48,163 nt of DNA from Chloroflexota bacterium. Lineage in GTDB: Bacteria > Chloroflexota > Dehalococcoidia > SHYD01. A program made the translations under genes and the position numbers. This document shows, piece by piece, positions 25,448-34,384 of the stretch (position 1 is the first letter of the stretch; each line of letters begins with the position of its first letter). The notes under the pieces were generated by a model. It did not search any database, was not told the DNA's origin, and saw only the letters and a program-made list of their open reading frames with translations. The stretch spans positions 1-48,163 of the forward strand of contig JACPQN010000021.1 of NCBI GenBank assembly GCA_016190485.1, in the 5' to 3' direction.

Positions 25448-26500
25448 CTAGAAGCCGCCCAGCGCAGCCTCGATGGCCGCCAGGTTTGGCGGGGCCTCAC
25501 GGATGGCCTGCGGCATCTTCAGGGCGGTGTCCGGGTCTTTGAGGCCGGAGCCGGTGATAACGCAGACCACCCGCGCGCGCTGGAGGTCCATGCCTTGCCG
25601 GGCCAACTGGAACAGCCCGGCCACAGATGCGGCGGAGGCTGGCTCGCCGAAGATGCCCTCCTCCTGGGCCATCTTCCGATAGGCCTCCAGGATCGCATCG
25701 TCGGTGACCGCCTGGATGGCGCCGCCCGACTCGTCGCGCGCGGCCACCGCCAGTTTCCAGCTAGCGGGGTTGCCGATGCGGATGGCGGAGGCGATGGTCT
25801 CCGGCTGCTCGATGCGCACGCCCCGGACGATGGGCGCAGCCCCCGCGGCCTCAAAACCCATCATCCTGGGCAGGGTGTGTGATCGGCCGGCTTGGTGGTA
25901 CTCCTTGAACCCCTTCCAGTAGGCCGAGATGTTCCCCGCGTTACCCACGGGGATGCACAGCAGGTCCGGCGCGTCGCCCAGGTCGTCCACGAGCTCGAAG
26001 GCCGCGGTCTTCTGCCCCTCCAGGCGGTAGGGGTTCACGGAGTTGACCAGGGTGATGTCGTGCGCCTCCGCCAGCCGGCGGACGATGTCCAGCGCCTGGT
26101 CGAAGTTGCCCTCCAGCGCGATGACCTGCGCGCCGTAGACGATGGCCTGGGCCAGCTTGCCCGCGGCGATGTTGCCCTTGGGCACCACCACCAGGGTCCG
26201 CAATCCGAAGCGGGCGCCGTAGGCTGCCGCGGAGGCGCTGGTGTTGCCGGTGGACGCGCAAACGATGCGGGCGCTGCCGGCTTCCACCGCCTTAGCCACG
26301 GCCACCACCATGCCCCGGTCTTTGAAGGAGCCGGTGGGGTTGCAGCCCTCTAGCTTGAGATAGAGCTGGGCGCAGCCCACCTCCCGGGCCAGACGGGGCG
26401 CCGCCACCAGGGGCGTGTTCCCTTCCCCCAGGGTGATGAGGGGCGTGGCCTCGGTGAGGGGGAGGCGCTCGCGGTAGTGGCGCAGGACGCCCTGGTACAC
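25448..26500 (-). CDS. thrC: Threonine synthase
   Basis: 350 aa from a GTG preceded by AAGGAG at 5 nt. PLP-dependent conversion of O-phosphohomoserine to threonine. The PLP lysine is K60 in [11 protein letters not shown]. The phosphate-binding loop follows as STGNTSAS and the C-terminal ITGSGLKDP is typical of the short, class-like ThrC of Gram-positive and Chloroflexota bacteria. The stop of the coiled-coil gene is one base before its start, so translation is coupled. hom lies two genes upstream, giving a homoserine-to-threonine unit. Confidence 0.94.
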   Translation of the reverse strand: MYQGVLRHYRERLPLTEATPLITLGEGNTPLVAAPRLAREVGCAQLYLKLEGCNPTGSFKDRGMVVAVAKAVEAGSARIVCASTGNTSASAAAYGARFGLRTLVVVPKGNIAAGKLAQAIVYGAQVIALEGNFDQALDIVRRLAEAHDITLVNSVNPYRLEGQKTAAFELVDDLGDAPDLLCIPVGNAGNISAYWKGFKEYHQAGRSHTLPRMMGFEAAGAAPIVRGVRIEQPETIASAIRIGNPASWKLAVAARDESGGAIQAVTDDAILEAYRKMAQEEGIFGEPASAASVAGLFQLARQGMDLQRARVVCVITGSGLKDPDTALKMPQAIREAPPNLAAIEAALGGF

Positions 26501-26501
26501 G

Positions 26502-27524
26502 TCAGCTCCTTGGGGGCTTCAGGTTCCACGCCCGTAGTTCTTTGATCTGCTGCTCTAGCTCGGCGATCTGGCGGCGCCGCTGCTGCTCTTCGCCGGTGGC
26601 GATGGCGCCAAGCTGCTCACCCAGATCGCCCCGCAGCTCCCAGAGCAGCTCCCGGAGCTGGTCCAGATGTTGCGCTGTGGACTGGCTCCTGCCGTGGAGC
26701 TGGAGCACCTGCTGCTGCAGGTCGTCCAGGGTGCCCCGGTACTGCTCGTAGGCTGCCTGGATCTCCACGATGCCGCGCTCCATGCGCTGCCGCTCCACCC
26801 GGTGGAGGTCCGCCTGCTCGCTGATGGCATGGGTCACCTTCTGGTCCAGCTCTTGCAGCGGCTCCTGGTGCTCCAGGCGGCGCACCTGGTCGCTGAGGTG
26901 CATCAGCCGGCCCTGGACCACTTCGTCCTGGGCCTGGAGGGAGCGTTGCTCCTGGCGCAGCTCCTCCAGGGTCTGTTCCAGGCGTTTGACCTGCTCCTGG
27001 GAAGAGGCGATGCGGTTGGCCAGTTGCTCGTCCTGTCCCCGCAGGGGGTCCAGCGCCTGCTCCAGCTTGAACAGCTCCTCCTGGCGGCGGCGGTTGGCAT
27101 CTTCCAGCGCCTGGAGCTTCTCCCGCTGGGCCGTCTGATCTCGAGCGAGCTGCTCCTGGCGCTGCTGTACTTCGGAGCGGGCTACGCGCTCGCGCGCCAG
27201 TTCCGCCTGGAGCTGGCGCTCTTCGGCAGAAAGCTCCTGTTGCTCCTGGTCCAGGCGCGTCTGGATGCGCTCCACCAGCTCTCGGGTCTGACGCAGGTCC
27301 TCCTCCAGCCGAGCGACCCGGGAGCCGTGGGCCATGACCGCGCTGATGGCGCCTTCCACCGCGTTCAGCCGGTCGCCCAGGGACCACAGGCCACCCTGTA
27401 CCTGCTCCAACTCCTGCTGGACCTTAAAGACCAGCGCCTTGCCCTGGCGCTGCTCCTCCTCCAGCCACTGGACCAAGTTCCCCAGGGCGGCAAGGTCGGT
27501 CCCCGGCACAGGCACGGTCGACAT
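26502..27524 (-). CDS. Long coiled-coil protein between hom and thrC
   Basis: 340 aa, almost entirely Glu/Gln/Arg/Leu-rich heptads (residues ~18-330), for example [16 protein letters not shown] and [16 protein letters not shown]. It starts [11 protein letters not shown], with no signal peptide or membrane segment, so it should be a cytoplasmic rod. GGAGGG sits upstream and overlaps the hom stop region (6-nt gap), and its own stop is one base from thrC. No domain suggests a role in threonine synthesis; such genes are often named SMC-like only by composition. I do not assign a function. Confidence 0.8.
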   Translation of the reverse strand: MSTVPVPGTDLAALGNLVQWLEEEQRQGKALVFKVQQELEQVQGGLWSLGDRLNAVEGAISAVMAHGSRVARLEEDLRQTRELVERIQTRLDQEQQELSAEERQLQAELARERVARSEVQQRQEQLARDQTAQREKLQALEDANRRRQEELFKLEQALDPLRGQDEQLANRIASSQEQVKRLEQTLEELRQEQRSLQAQDEVVQGRLMHLSDQVRRLEHQEPLQELDQKVTHAISEQADLHRVERQRMERGIVEIQAAYEQYRGTLDDLQQQVLQLHGRSQSTAQHLDQLRELLWELRGDLGEQLGAIATGEEQQRRRQIAELEQQIKELRAWNLKPPRS

Positions 27525-27530
27525 GGGTCG

Positions 27531-28829
27531 CTATCCCTCCGCCCGGATCATGGTGCCGATCTCGGCGACAGTGGTCAGGGCGGCCATCTGCCGCAGCGCC
27601 TCCTGCATGGCCCGCTCCGAGGCCAGGTGGGTCATCAGTACGATCTCAGCCACTTGGGCGGTCTCGTCGGACTCCTTCTGGATCACCGATGCGATGCTGA
27701 TGCGCAGGCCGCCCAGGATGGTGGCGATCTGCGCCAGGACGCCCGGCTGGTCGCGGACGCTCATACGCACGTAGTAGCGGGTCAAGATCTCCTCCATGGG
27801 CGTGACCGGGAGGAGGCAGAGGGACTGGGTGGCACGGCTGCGGCTGGTGCCCTGGCGCACCTCCCGGGCCAGCTCAATGAGGTCGGCCGTCACGGCGCTG
27901 GTGGTGGGCAGCGAGCCCGCGCCGCGCCCGTAGAACATGATGGGCCCAGTGAGGTCGCCGTCCACCTCCACGGCATTGAAGACGCCGTCCACCCGGGCCA
28001 GGATGCGGTCCCCAGGCACCATGGAGGGGTGCACCCGCACCTGGATCCCCGCCTCCTCCCGCTTGGCGATGGCCAGGAGCTTTATGGCGTAGCCCAGCTC
28101 GCCGGCGTAGCGGAAATCCCGGGCGGTCAGGCGGTCGATCCCCTCCCGGTACACCTGGTCGGGGGCCACCTGGGTGTGAAAAGCCAGGCTGGCGAGGATG
28201 GCCAGCTTGTAGGCGGCGTCGGTGCCGGAAACGTCGTTGGTGGGATCGGGCTCTGCGTAGCCCAGGGCCTGGGCCTCCCGCAGGGCATCCGCCAGGTCCA
28301 GGCCCTCCTTGGCCATGCGAGTGAGGATGTAGTTGGTGGTGCCGTTGATGATGGCGTAGAGGGCCGAGATGCTGTTGGCCAGAAGACTCTGCCGGAACGG
28401 GGCGATGAGGGGGATGCCGCCACCCACGCTCGCTTCGTAGTGGATGGCCGCCTGCTTCTGCTCCGCCAGCTCCAGGAGCTGGGGGCCGTGCTTGGCGATG
28501 ACCTCTTTGATGGCGGTGATGACGTGTTTGCCCTGCGCCAGGGCCCGGCGGATGTACTGGTGGGCCGGCTCTTCGCCGCCGATGAGCTCGATGACGATGC
28601 TGATGGAGGGATCATCCAGGATGGTCCCGGGGTCGCTGGTGATACGCTCCGGCGCCACCGGCGCCTCTCGCGCCCTGGCGGGGTCCCGCACCAGGACCCG
28701 CTTGATCTCCACAGGGCAGCCCACCAGGGAGGCGATGGTGTCCCGCTTTTCCGCCAGGATCTGGGCTACGCCGCTGCCCACTACTCCCAGCCCCATCAGC
28801 CCAACGTAGACGCGGTCCACGCGCTCCAA
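27531..28829 (-). CDS. hom: Homoserine dehydrogenase with C-terminal ACT domain
   Basis: 432 aa. The TTG start is favoured by AGGAG 7 nt upstream; a GTG three codons later is possible. Reduces aspartate semialdehyde to homoserine with NAD(P)H. The Rossmann motif is GLMGLGVVGSG; VITAIKEVIA replaces the usual VTANKALLA but keeps the lysine. NGTTNYIL and the catalytic region DPTNDVSGTDAAYKLAIL are intact. An ACT domain (residues ~350-430, VRDQPGVLAQIA) suggests feedback control by threonine. Ten nt after the PpiC gene. Confidence 0.95.
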   Translation of the reverse strand: MERVDRVYVGLMGLGVVGSGVAQILAEKRDTIASLVGCPVEIKRVLVRDPARAREAPVAPERITSDPGTILDDPSISIVIELIGGEEPAHQYIRRALAQGKHVITAIKEVIAKHGPQLLELAEQKQAAIHYEASVGGGIPLIAPFRQSLLANSISALYAIINGTTNYILTRMAKEGLDLADALREAQALGYAEPDPTNDVSGTDAAYKLAILASLAFHTQVAPDQVYREGIDRLTARDFRYAGELGYAIKLLAIAKREEAGIQVRVHPSMVPGDRILARVDGVFNAVEVDGDLTGPIMFYGRGAGSLPTTSAVTADLIELAREVRQGTSRSRATQSLCLLPVTPMEEILTRYYVRMSVRDQPGVLAQIATILGGLRISIASVIQKESDETAQVAEIVLMTHLASERAMQEALRQMAALTTVAEIGTMIRAEG

Positions 28830-28839
28830 GGGGCTGCTC

Positions 28840-29916
28840 CTAGCCCCGAGCGTCCGGCCGGGGCTGCCCCTGGGCGCCCTGCTGCGAGGGGCGACGGTAC
28901 TCCTTGAGCCTGCTCAGGACGAACTCATAGCGGTCCGAATCGAAATAGCGCTCGATGCGGTTCTGCTTGCGCTCCTCTTCCAGCCAGTCCTCCAGCGCCC
29001 GGTCCTTCAGCTTCTCCCGGGCCTGGCCCTCCACCCGGCGCGCGGGGTCGTGGCCAAGGACCTGGACGATCCAGAAGCTCCGCTTCATCCAGAAGGGCTC
29101 GCTGACCCCACCAGTGGGGAGCTTGAAGGCCACCTCATCGAAGGCGGGTTCCAGGGCACGCCGGGGGAGCCAGCCGAGGTCACCGCGGTTGTTCCGGCTC
29201 TCCTCGTCCACGGACTTCTCCTTGGCGATGGCGCCGAAGTCCTCGCCCTTCTCCAGCCGCTTCTGTGCGTCCAGGATGCCCTGCTCGTCACTCAGGGCGA
29301 TGGCCAGGGTGTGGACCTGCTCGGCCACCGCGGGGACGCGGATGCTGAGGGTCTCCCGCACCTTGTCACGGCGGGTGAGGGCCCGAACCACCTCCCGGTA
29401 CTTGGCATCGCTGAGGTTGACCTGGGAGAGGCGCTGCTTGAAGAGCTCCTGGAAGTTGCGCTCCAACTCCTCAGGCGTGGTCTGCTCCCCCTCTTTGGGC
29501 AGGGCGTTGAGGCGCTCCTTGAGGGCGTGGGTTACCTCCTCCTCCGCCACGGTGACGCCCAGGCGGGGGCTGGCCTGGCGGATCAGCTCAGTATCACGGA
29601 AGTCGTCCAGGAGCTGGAAGGGGTCCACCCCGTAGTCCAGGTTGCGGCCATAGATCTGGCTCTCGGCTTCCAGATAGCGCAGCCGCTCCAGGTAGTCGGC
29701 CATGGTGAAGACCGTATCGTTCACCCGTACCACGGGCTGCTGGAGGGGCACGACGTAGGCCTGGTAGTAGCTCCATCCGGTGATCGCCAGGAGCAAGAGC
29801 AGAATGGGGGCCGCTACCAGCAGGGCGGCTCTGACGCCGCCACTCGGCTGGGCGCGCCGCACACGCCGGCGGTCCAGCGAGCGCTGTGGGGAAGAGGAGT
29901 CTGCTGTCGTCGTCAT
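28840..29916 (-). CDS. Membrane-anchored PpiC/SurA-type peptidyl-prolyl isomerase
   Basis: 358 aa from the ATG at 29914-29916; the longer frame starts with TTG and lacks a ribosome site. One membrane helix (ALLVAAPILLLLLAITGWSYY, about residues 30-50) anchors it, followed by a SurA_N-like helical region and a parvulin domain (about 205-310, with GDFGAIAKEKS-like EDFGAIAKEKS, NRGDLGW and FKLPTGGVSEPF). It would help folding of exported proteins. Ends with a Gln/Pro-rich tail. First gene of a tight unit PpiC-hom-coiled-coil-thrC. Confidence 0.9.
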   Translation of the reverse strand: MTTTADSSSPQRSLDRRRVRRAQPSGGVRAALLVAAPILLLLLAITGWSYYQAYVVPLQQPVVRVNDTVFTMADYLERLRYLEAESQIYGRNLDYGVDPFQLLDDFRDTELIRQASPRLGVTVAEEEVTHALKERLNALPKEGEQTTPEELERNFQELFKQRLSQVNLSDAKYREVVRALTRRDKVRETLSIRVPAVAEQVHTLAIALSDEQGILDAQKRLEKGEDFGAIAKEKSVDEESRNNRGDLGWLPRRALEPAFDEVAFKLPTGGVSEPFWMKRSFWIVQVLGHDPARRVEGQAREKLKDRALEDWLEEERKQNRIERYFDSDRYEFVLSRLKEYRRPSQQGAQGQPRPDARG

Positions 29917-29934
29917 GGTCGTCTCGGAGGCAAC

Positions 29935-29956
29935 AAGTCCGCCCAGTGGCGGACTT
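29935..29956 (-). terminator. Hairpin after the rpsF-ssb-rpsR operon
   Basis: Perfect 9-bp stem AAGTCCGCC/GGCGGACTT with a 4-nt loop, about 72 nt past the rpsR stop and just before the PpiC start. On the minus strand it is followed by GTTG, a weak T tract. Confidence 0.55.
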
Positions 29957-30028
29957 GGAACATTATGCAATGGCTAGGACGCAGTGCCCGCACCTCCAGG
30001 ACGCGGGGATCCCGGCGGTGGGCCGAAG

Positions 30029-30346
30029 CTACCCCGTGGAGCGCGGGCCAAAGATGCCCGTCAGGCGGATGTGTTCCTGGGTATAGGGCAACAGGGCCAG
30101 GTGGCGGGCACGCTTGATCGCCAGGGAGAGGTGGCGCTGGTGGGTGGCGCACAGGCCCGTCTTCCGGCGTGGCTCGATCTTCCCCCGGTCAGACACGTAG
30201 CGCCGGAGCTTTCCGGGGTCTTTGTAATCCACCGTTCGGGCCTTCTCCACGCAAAACAGGCAGACCTTGCGCCGCGGGATGTAGCGGGGACGCCGTTCCG
30301 GGCGGGGTGGCGCCGCGCTGGGCGCAGGTTCTGACGTTGTCACCAT
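30029..30346 (-). CDS. rpsR: Ribosomal protein bS18
   Basis: 105 aa. A Pro/Arg-rich N-terminal extension precedes the bS18 core: [35 protein letters not shown] and [23 protein letters not shown]. The CxxC...C-x-x-H set (C29, C32 and CATH) shows the zinc-binding C+ form. It binds bS6 on the small subunit platform; rpsF is two genes upstream in the same operon. Confidence 0.97.
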   Translation of the reverse strand: MVTTSEPAPSAAPPRPERRPRYIPRRKVCLFCVEKARTVDYKDPGKLRRYVSDRGKIEPRRKTGLCATHQRHLSLAIKRARHLALLPYTQEHIRLTGIFGPRSTG

Positions 30347-30379
30347 TGCTTGGTTGTTTCCTCTCTCTTTGTGGGGTGT

Positions 30380-30772
30380 TTAGAAGGGGAGCTCTTCAGC
30401 CTCGAGACTCTCCTCCCGTTCCTCTTCCGGGAGCGTGGCGGTGCGCCGGTCCAGGAAGATGACATCGGTGGCGACGATCTCGGTACGGTAGCGGGTCTGG
30501 CCATCCTGGCCTTCCCAGGAACGGGTCTGGAGCCGGCCCTCGACGTAGACGCGCCGGCCCTTCGCCAGATGCTGATTGCAGGTCTCGGCCAGCTTGTTCC
30601 ACGCGACCACGTTAAACCACTCGGTCTCCTGGTGCCGTTCCCCGTCGGTGCCGGAGTAGGTGCGGTTCACGGCCAGGGAGAAGGACGTGACAGGGGTCCC
30701 GTTAGCGGTGAAGCGCATCTCCGGGTCTTTGCCCAGGTTGCCGATGACCAGCACCTTGTTCAGGTCTCTCAT
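30380..30772 (-). CDS. ssb: Single-stranded DNA-binding protein
   Basis: 130 aa, short for SSB because the Gly/Pro linker is nearly absent. OB-fold residues: NKVLVIGNLGKDPEMRFTANG, FSLAVNRTY, TEWFNVVAWNKLAE, GRRVYVEGRLQTRSWEGQDG. The acidic tail ends EELPF, close to the usual DDDIPF tip that binds partner proteins. Lies between rpsF and rpsR, the common arrangement; 33 nt before rpsR. Confidence 0.96.
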   Translation of the reverse strand: MRDLNKVLVIGNLGKDPEMRFTANGTPVTSFSLAVNRTYSGTDGERHQETEWFNVVAWNKLAETCNQHLAKGRRVYVEGRLQTRSWEGQDGQTRYRTEIVATDVIFLDRRTATLPEEEREESLEAEELPF

Positions 30773-30825
30773 GCCTCCGCTCCCTTCACCTCGGCCGCGT
30801 CTGCGTCAGCAGGACGGAGCCGTCC

Positions 30826-31116
30826 TCACGCGTCTCGCCGCACCACCAGATGGCGTAGGATCTCTTCGTTGAGCCGAAGGGTTGCTTCCAACTCGGCCAC
30901 GGCCGGCTGCTCGAGCTGGAAGTGGGTCAAGACGTAGTTGCCTTCCAGGTGTCGGTTGATGGGGTAGGCCATCTTCCGGCGCCCCCAATGGTCCTGGGTC
31001 TCTACGGTGCCGCCGCGGTCGGTAATGAACTTGTTTACCCGATCCAGCAGGGGTGTGACCGCCTCATCCTGCACCCCAGGGCTAAGCACCAGCATCAATT
31101 CGTAGGGTCGCTGCAC
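30826..31116 (-). CDS. rpsF: Ribosomal protein bS6
   Basis: 96 aa from the GTG at 31114-31116 (VQRPYELMLVLSPG), with AAGGAAG just upstream and a promoter 30 nt before; the longer frame would run through that promoter. Core features: YELMLVLSPG, WGRRKMAYPINRHLEGNYVL and a LRLNEEILRHLVVR helix. Forms a heterodimer with bS18. Confidence 0.96.
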   Translation of the reverse strand: MQRPYELMLVLSPGVQDEAVTPLLDRVNKFITDRGGTVETQDHWGRRKMAYPINRHLEGNYVLTHFQLEQPAVAELEATLRLNEEILRHLVVRRDA

Positions 31117-31147
31117 TGCACTTCCTTTCAGGATACCAATCGGAGGC

Positions 31148-31176
31148 ATTATAGCACGGGGCGGCAAGCCTCTCAA
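31148..31176 (-). promoter_or_regulatory. Near-consensus sigma-70 promoter of rpsF-ssb-rpsR
   Basis: On the minus strand TTGAGA (31176-31171), 17-bp spacer, perfect TATAAT (31153-31148). The transcript would start near 31141, about 25 nt before the rpsF GTG. Confidence 0.85.
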
Positions 31177-31188
31177 CCAAGCCAAGCG

Positions 31189-32478
31189 CTAGGCGACGCC
31201 CGCTGCTGCGGGCGCCAGGCGCGCCTGGTCCGGCCGTTCCGAGATGCCCGGCACGGGAAAGTGCCCGCAGACCTCCCGCACCTCTGCCCGCACCTGGGCC
31301 AGAGCGGCCTCGTCCTTCAGGTTGGCCACTGTGCGGGCGATGAAGGAGGCGATCTTGCGCATCTCCTCTGGCCCGAAGCCGCGGGTGGTGACCGCTGGGG
31401 TGCCGATGCGCACGCCGCTGGTGACCCGGGGGGGCTTTGGGTCGGCGGGGACGGTGCTGCGGCTCACGCTGATGCCCGCCGTGTCCAGTGCGGCTTCCAC
31501 AGCCCGGCCGGTGAGGTCTTGAGGCCGCAGGTCTACCACCAGGAGGTGGTTGTCTGTGCCGCCGGTGAGGACCCGCAGACCCAGCCGCTGGAGCTCCTCC
31601 CCCAGCACCCGGGCGTTCTCCACCACCCGTTGCTGATAGGTCGTGAAGTCCGACGCCATGGCCTCCTTGAGGGCCACCGCCTTGGCGGCCACCACGTGCA
31701 TCAGCGGCCCGCCCTGGCTCTCCGGAAAAACCGCGCGGTCTACGGCGTCGGCGTAGCTCTGCTGGCACAGGATCATGCCGCTGCGGGGGCCACGCAGGGT
31801 CTTGTGGGTGGTGGTGGTCACCACCTGGGCCGAGACGCAGGGGTTGGGGTGCAGCCCCGCGGCCACCAGACCGGCGATGTGGGCCATATCCACAATGAAG
31901 ACGGCGCTCACCTCGTCGGCGATCTCCCGGATCAGCTCAAAGTGGATGACCCGGGGGTAGGCGCTAGCGCCAGCCAGGATGGCCTTGGGCCGGTGCTCCC
32001 GGGCCAGCGCCCGCAGGGCGTCGTAGTCGATGCGCTCCGTCTCGGGATGGACGCCGTAGGAGACGAAATGGTAGGTCTTGCCAGAGAAGTTGACCGGGCT
32101 GCCGTGGGTGAGGTGGCCGCCGTGGTCCAGCCGCATCCCCATGATGGTATCGCCAGGCCGGAGCAGCGCGGCGTAGGCGGCCATGTTGGCCTGAGAGCCG
32201 CTGTGGGGCTGGACGTTGGCGTGCTCGGCCCCGAAGAGCCTGCAGGCCCGCTCTATAGCCAGCCGCTCCACCATGTCCACGTACTCGCAGCCCCCGTAGT
32301 AGCGGCGGCCGGGATAGCCCTCGGCGTACTTGTTGGTGAGGACGGTGCCCGTGGCCTCCAGCACTGCCGCGCTGGTATAGTTCTCCGAGGCGATGAGCTC
32401 CATCTTGTACCACTGGCGGGCTTCTTCGGCCTGGATTGCCGCAGCGACTTCAGGGTCTTGGCCTGCTAGTACGTCCAT
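31189..32478 (-). CDS. glyA: Serine hydroxymethyltransferase
   Basis: 429 aa from the second ATG of ATGATG, which has AAGGAGAG 5 nt upstream; the longer frame has no support. Makes glycine and 5,10-methylene-THF from serine with PLP. Landmarks: [45 protein letters not shown], and the PLP lysine in [16 protein letters not shown]. Normal family length. It lies 70 nt upstream of the rpsF promoter region on the same strand. Confidence 0.97.
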   Translation of the reverse strand: MDVLAGQDPEVAAAIQAEEARQWYKMELIASENYTSAAVLEATGTVLTNKYAEGYPGRRYYGGCEYVDMVERLAIERACRLFGAEHANVQPHSGSQANMAAYAALLRPGDTIMGMRLDHGGHLTHGSPVNFSGKTYHFVSYGVHPETERIDYDALRALAREHRPKAILAGASAYPRVIHFELIREIADEVSAVFIVDMAHIAGLVAAGLHPNPCVSAQVVTTTTHKTLRGPRSGMILCQQSYADAVDRAVFPESQGGPLMHVVAAKAVALKEAMASDFTTYQQRVVENARVLGEELQRLGLRVLTGGTDNHLLVVDLRPQDLTGRAVEAALDTAGISVSRSTVPADPKPPRVTSGVRIGTPAVTTRGFGPEEMRKIASFIARTVANLKDEAALAQVRAEVREVCGHFPVPGISERPDQARLAPAAAGVA

Positions 32479-32721
32479 CATCTCTCCTTGGTGTACTCTA
32501 ACCTGCTCAACGGTGCAGCGCGGCGCCACCCTGGTGGTCCTGGTGGCGCCGCCGGTGACGACGTGGCCGGTGGAGCCAAGGGGTATCGCGATGGTGGGGC
32601 ATGGTAGGCGGTCTCAGCCTCTCTGGTGGCGCAATAAGAAGAAACGGTCATCCGTGCGGGTGCTTGCGTGGCCTAGTGTACCCGTGCCGTCGCGGGGGTG
32701 TCAACGGCGCCGCGGCGCGAC

Positions 32722-32815
32722 TGTTTATCAGCTCGCCACCTCAGGCTCAAGCCTGAGGCATGCTGAGCGGCTATGCTGCAGGCTTCAGCCTGCAGTGCAG
32801 AGTTACTGACCACTC
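32722..32815 (+). repeat. GTTTATCA...CCTCAGGCT/AGCCTGAGG repeat, copy B
   Basis: TGTTTATCAGCTCGCCA, the 9-bp dyad at 32739-32758, CATGCTGAGCGGCTATGCTG, and a second dyad GCAGGCT-TC-AGCCTGC followed by AGTGCAGAGTTA. It sits between glyA and the HAD gene; 32479-32885 shows no gene. Confidence 0.85.
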
Positions 32816-32845
32816 TCCGACGCCGCGGCCGTGGCGAGCGCCTGT

Positions 32846-32853
32846 GCTACAAT
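32846..32853 (+). promoter_or_regulatory. Possible extended -10 for the HAD gene
   Basis: TGCTACAAT (TACAAT at 32848-32853), 33 nt before the TTG start; no convincing -35. Confidence 0.3.
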
Positions 32854-32885
32854 GACGTGCGCTACTCCCGACGCTCGGAGGCCTC

Positions 32886-33599
32886 TTGTCCGTTCGCGCG
32901 GTGCTCTTCGACTTCATGGGCACCCTGGCCCGGTTTGTGCCGGAGCAGGCGGCGCTGCTGGTGGCTGCCGCGGCGTCCCAGGGCGTGCGCCTCACCGAGC
33001 AGGACGCCCGGCGAGGCTTTGCGGCCGCGGGAGACTGGTGGGTCCTCCAGGTGGAGCAGCTCCCCCTGGAGGAGCGCGGCCCGGAGGAGCGGAAGGAGCT
33101 CTACCGTGGCTTCGACGTGCGGGTGCTCCAAGGTGGGGGCGTCCACCTGCCGGAAGAGCAGGCCTTTCTGATCTTCAGGGAGCTGCTCCGCCAGGGCCAG
33201 GGGAGCCGCCTTGCGCTCTTCGACGATGTGGAGCCGGCGCTCCAGCAGTTACGGGCGCGCGGCGTCAGCCTGGGCATGATCTCTAACATGGGCCGGGAGT
33301 TGCCCCAGGTGCTGAAGACCCTGGGGTTGGGCGGCTACATGGCAACGGTGGTCAGCTCCGGCGAGGTGGGCGTGAGCAAACCCCATCCGAGGATCTTTCG
33401 GGCTGCCCTGGAACGGGCCGGACTTGCGCCCCAGGAAGTCCTTTTCGTGGGAGACCAGTACGAGAACGACGTGCTGGGCGCCAGGAAGGTGGGTATCACG
33501 CCGATCCTGGTGGATCGCTATGATCTCTTCTCCGACCTGGCGGACTGCACGCGGGTGCGGTCGCTTGAAGAGGTGCCCGACCAGGTGAAGACCACTTAG
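32886..33599 (+). CDS. HAD-superfamily hydrolase with DFMGTL motif
   Basis: 237 aa from a TTG with GGAGG 5 nt upstream. HAD motif I is DFMGTL, so the nucleophile Asp is present but the second Asp (DxD), the general acid/base, is Met. Motif II ISN, motif III Lys in SKPHPRIF and motif IV GDQYENDVLGA are intact. The same lack of the second Asp is seen in the other HAD protein of this window (DFGGTL). It may be a slow phosphatase or use another acid. It converges with ccdA, 8 nt apart. Confidence 0.85.
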   Translation: MSVRAVLFDFMGTLARFVPEQAALLVAAAASQGVRLTEQDARRGFAAAGDWWVLQVEQLPLEERGPEERKELYRGFDVRVLQGGGVHLPEEQAFLIFRELLRQGQGSRLALFDDVEPALQQLRARGVSLGMISNMGRELPQVLKTLGLGGYMATVVSSGEVGVSKPHPRIFRAALERAGLAPQEVLFVGDQYENDVLGARKVGITPILVDRYDLFSDLADCTRVRSLEEVPDQVKTT

Positions 33600-33607
33600 C
33601 GCCGCGC

Positions 33608-34384
33608 CTAGCCCAGGAGACCTCCGGGACCCAGCCAGTAGTACACGATGTATCCCCCGGCGAGCACGAGCAGTGCCGCGCTTGCCCGCTCCATGTACGG
33701 TAGGGCGGGGCGAAGGTAGCGGCCCATGGCCCCCTTGGACAAGGCGGCGCTCAGCGTGAGCAAGGTAAACATAAAGCCCATGCCCAACGCATAACCCACG
33801 AACTGGGCTGTCCCATTCAGGAAGTTCCCGCCGGCCACGGCGCCGCCCACCACAACAAGGAAGATAGGCAGCGTGCAACTGAGCGACGCAATGCCGTACG
33901 CGAGTCCAAAGATGAGGAAGACGCGCAACCCGCCGCGAGCGAACCCTGCTTCATCCTCCGGCAGGCGGGCGATCAGGCGCTCTTCGACCTGGTACACCAG
34001 CGCCGCCGATAGCCCTCTGCCGGACAGCGACCAGAGGCCCAGCAGCACCAACGCGCTCCCGACCACTAGCGCCAACCAGGGCATGGCGCCCACCAGGAAG
34101 CTGCCTCCCAGGGCCACCAGCGCTCCGACTATGCCAAAGAGGGTGACAAACCCTGCGGTCACCATTGTTCCTACGACGAGCCCGCGCAGCCCTCGCTCTA
34201 CCGCCGAATGGTCCTGAAAGCCATTCGCGTGGACGCCCAGCAGTAGCGAAAGGTACGCCGGGAGCATGGCGAAGCCGCAGGGGTTCACCGAGGCCACCAT
34301 GCCTGCCCCAAAGGAGTAGCCGAAGGGCAACCAGCCGGCTAGCGCGCCAACCCACTGGGCGACTGTGGCCTGGATTTCTGTCAT
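33608..34384 (-). CDS. CcdA/DsbD-type thiol-electron transporter
   Basis: 258 aa, six hydrophobic helices. The redox pair is C36 in VNPCGFAMLPAYLSL (helix 1) and C170 in SLSCTLPIFLVV (helix 4), the two conserved Cys of CcdA that carry electrons from cytoplasmic thioredoxin across the membrane. The start overlaps the stop of the TlpA-like gene (ATGA), so the two are translated together, which strongly suggests that CcdA reduces the TlpA-like protein. Last gene of the mer-type operon. An ordinary partner of cytochrome c maturation proteins, but no such genes are seen here. Confidence 0.92.
   Translation of the reverse strand: MTEIQATVAQWVGALAGWLPFGYSFGAGMVASVNPCGFAMLPAYLSLLLGVHANGFQDHSAVERGLRGLVVGTMVTAGFVTLFGIVGALVALGGSFLVGAMPWLALVVGSALVLLGLWSLSGRGLSAALVYQVEERLIARLPEDEAGFARGGLRVFLIFGLAYGIASLSCTLPIFLVVVGGAVAGGNFLNGTAQFVGYALGMGFMFTLLTLSAALSKGAMGRYLRPALPYMERASAALLVLAGGYIVYYWLGPGGLLG

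Noticed and set aside
26667-28907. 746-aa open frame on the plus strand
   Set aside because: It is antisense to the coiled-coil gene and hom, which have clear motifs and ribosome sites; long antisense frames are expected at this GC.
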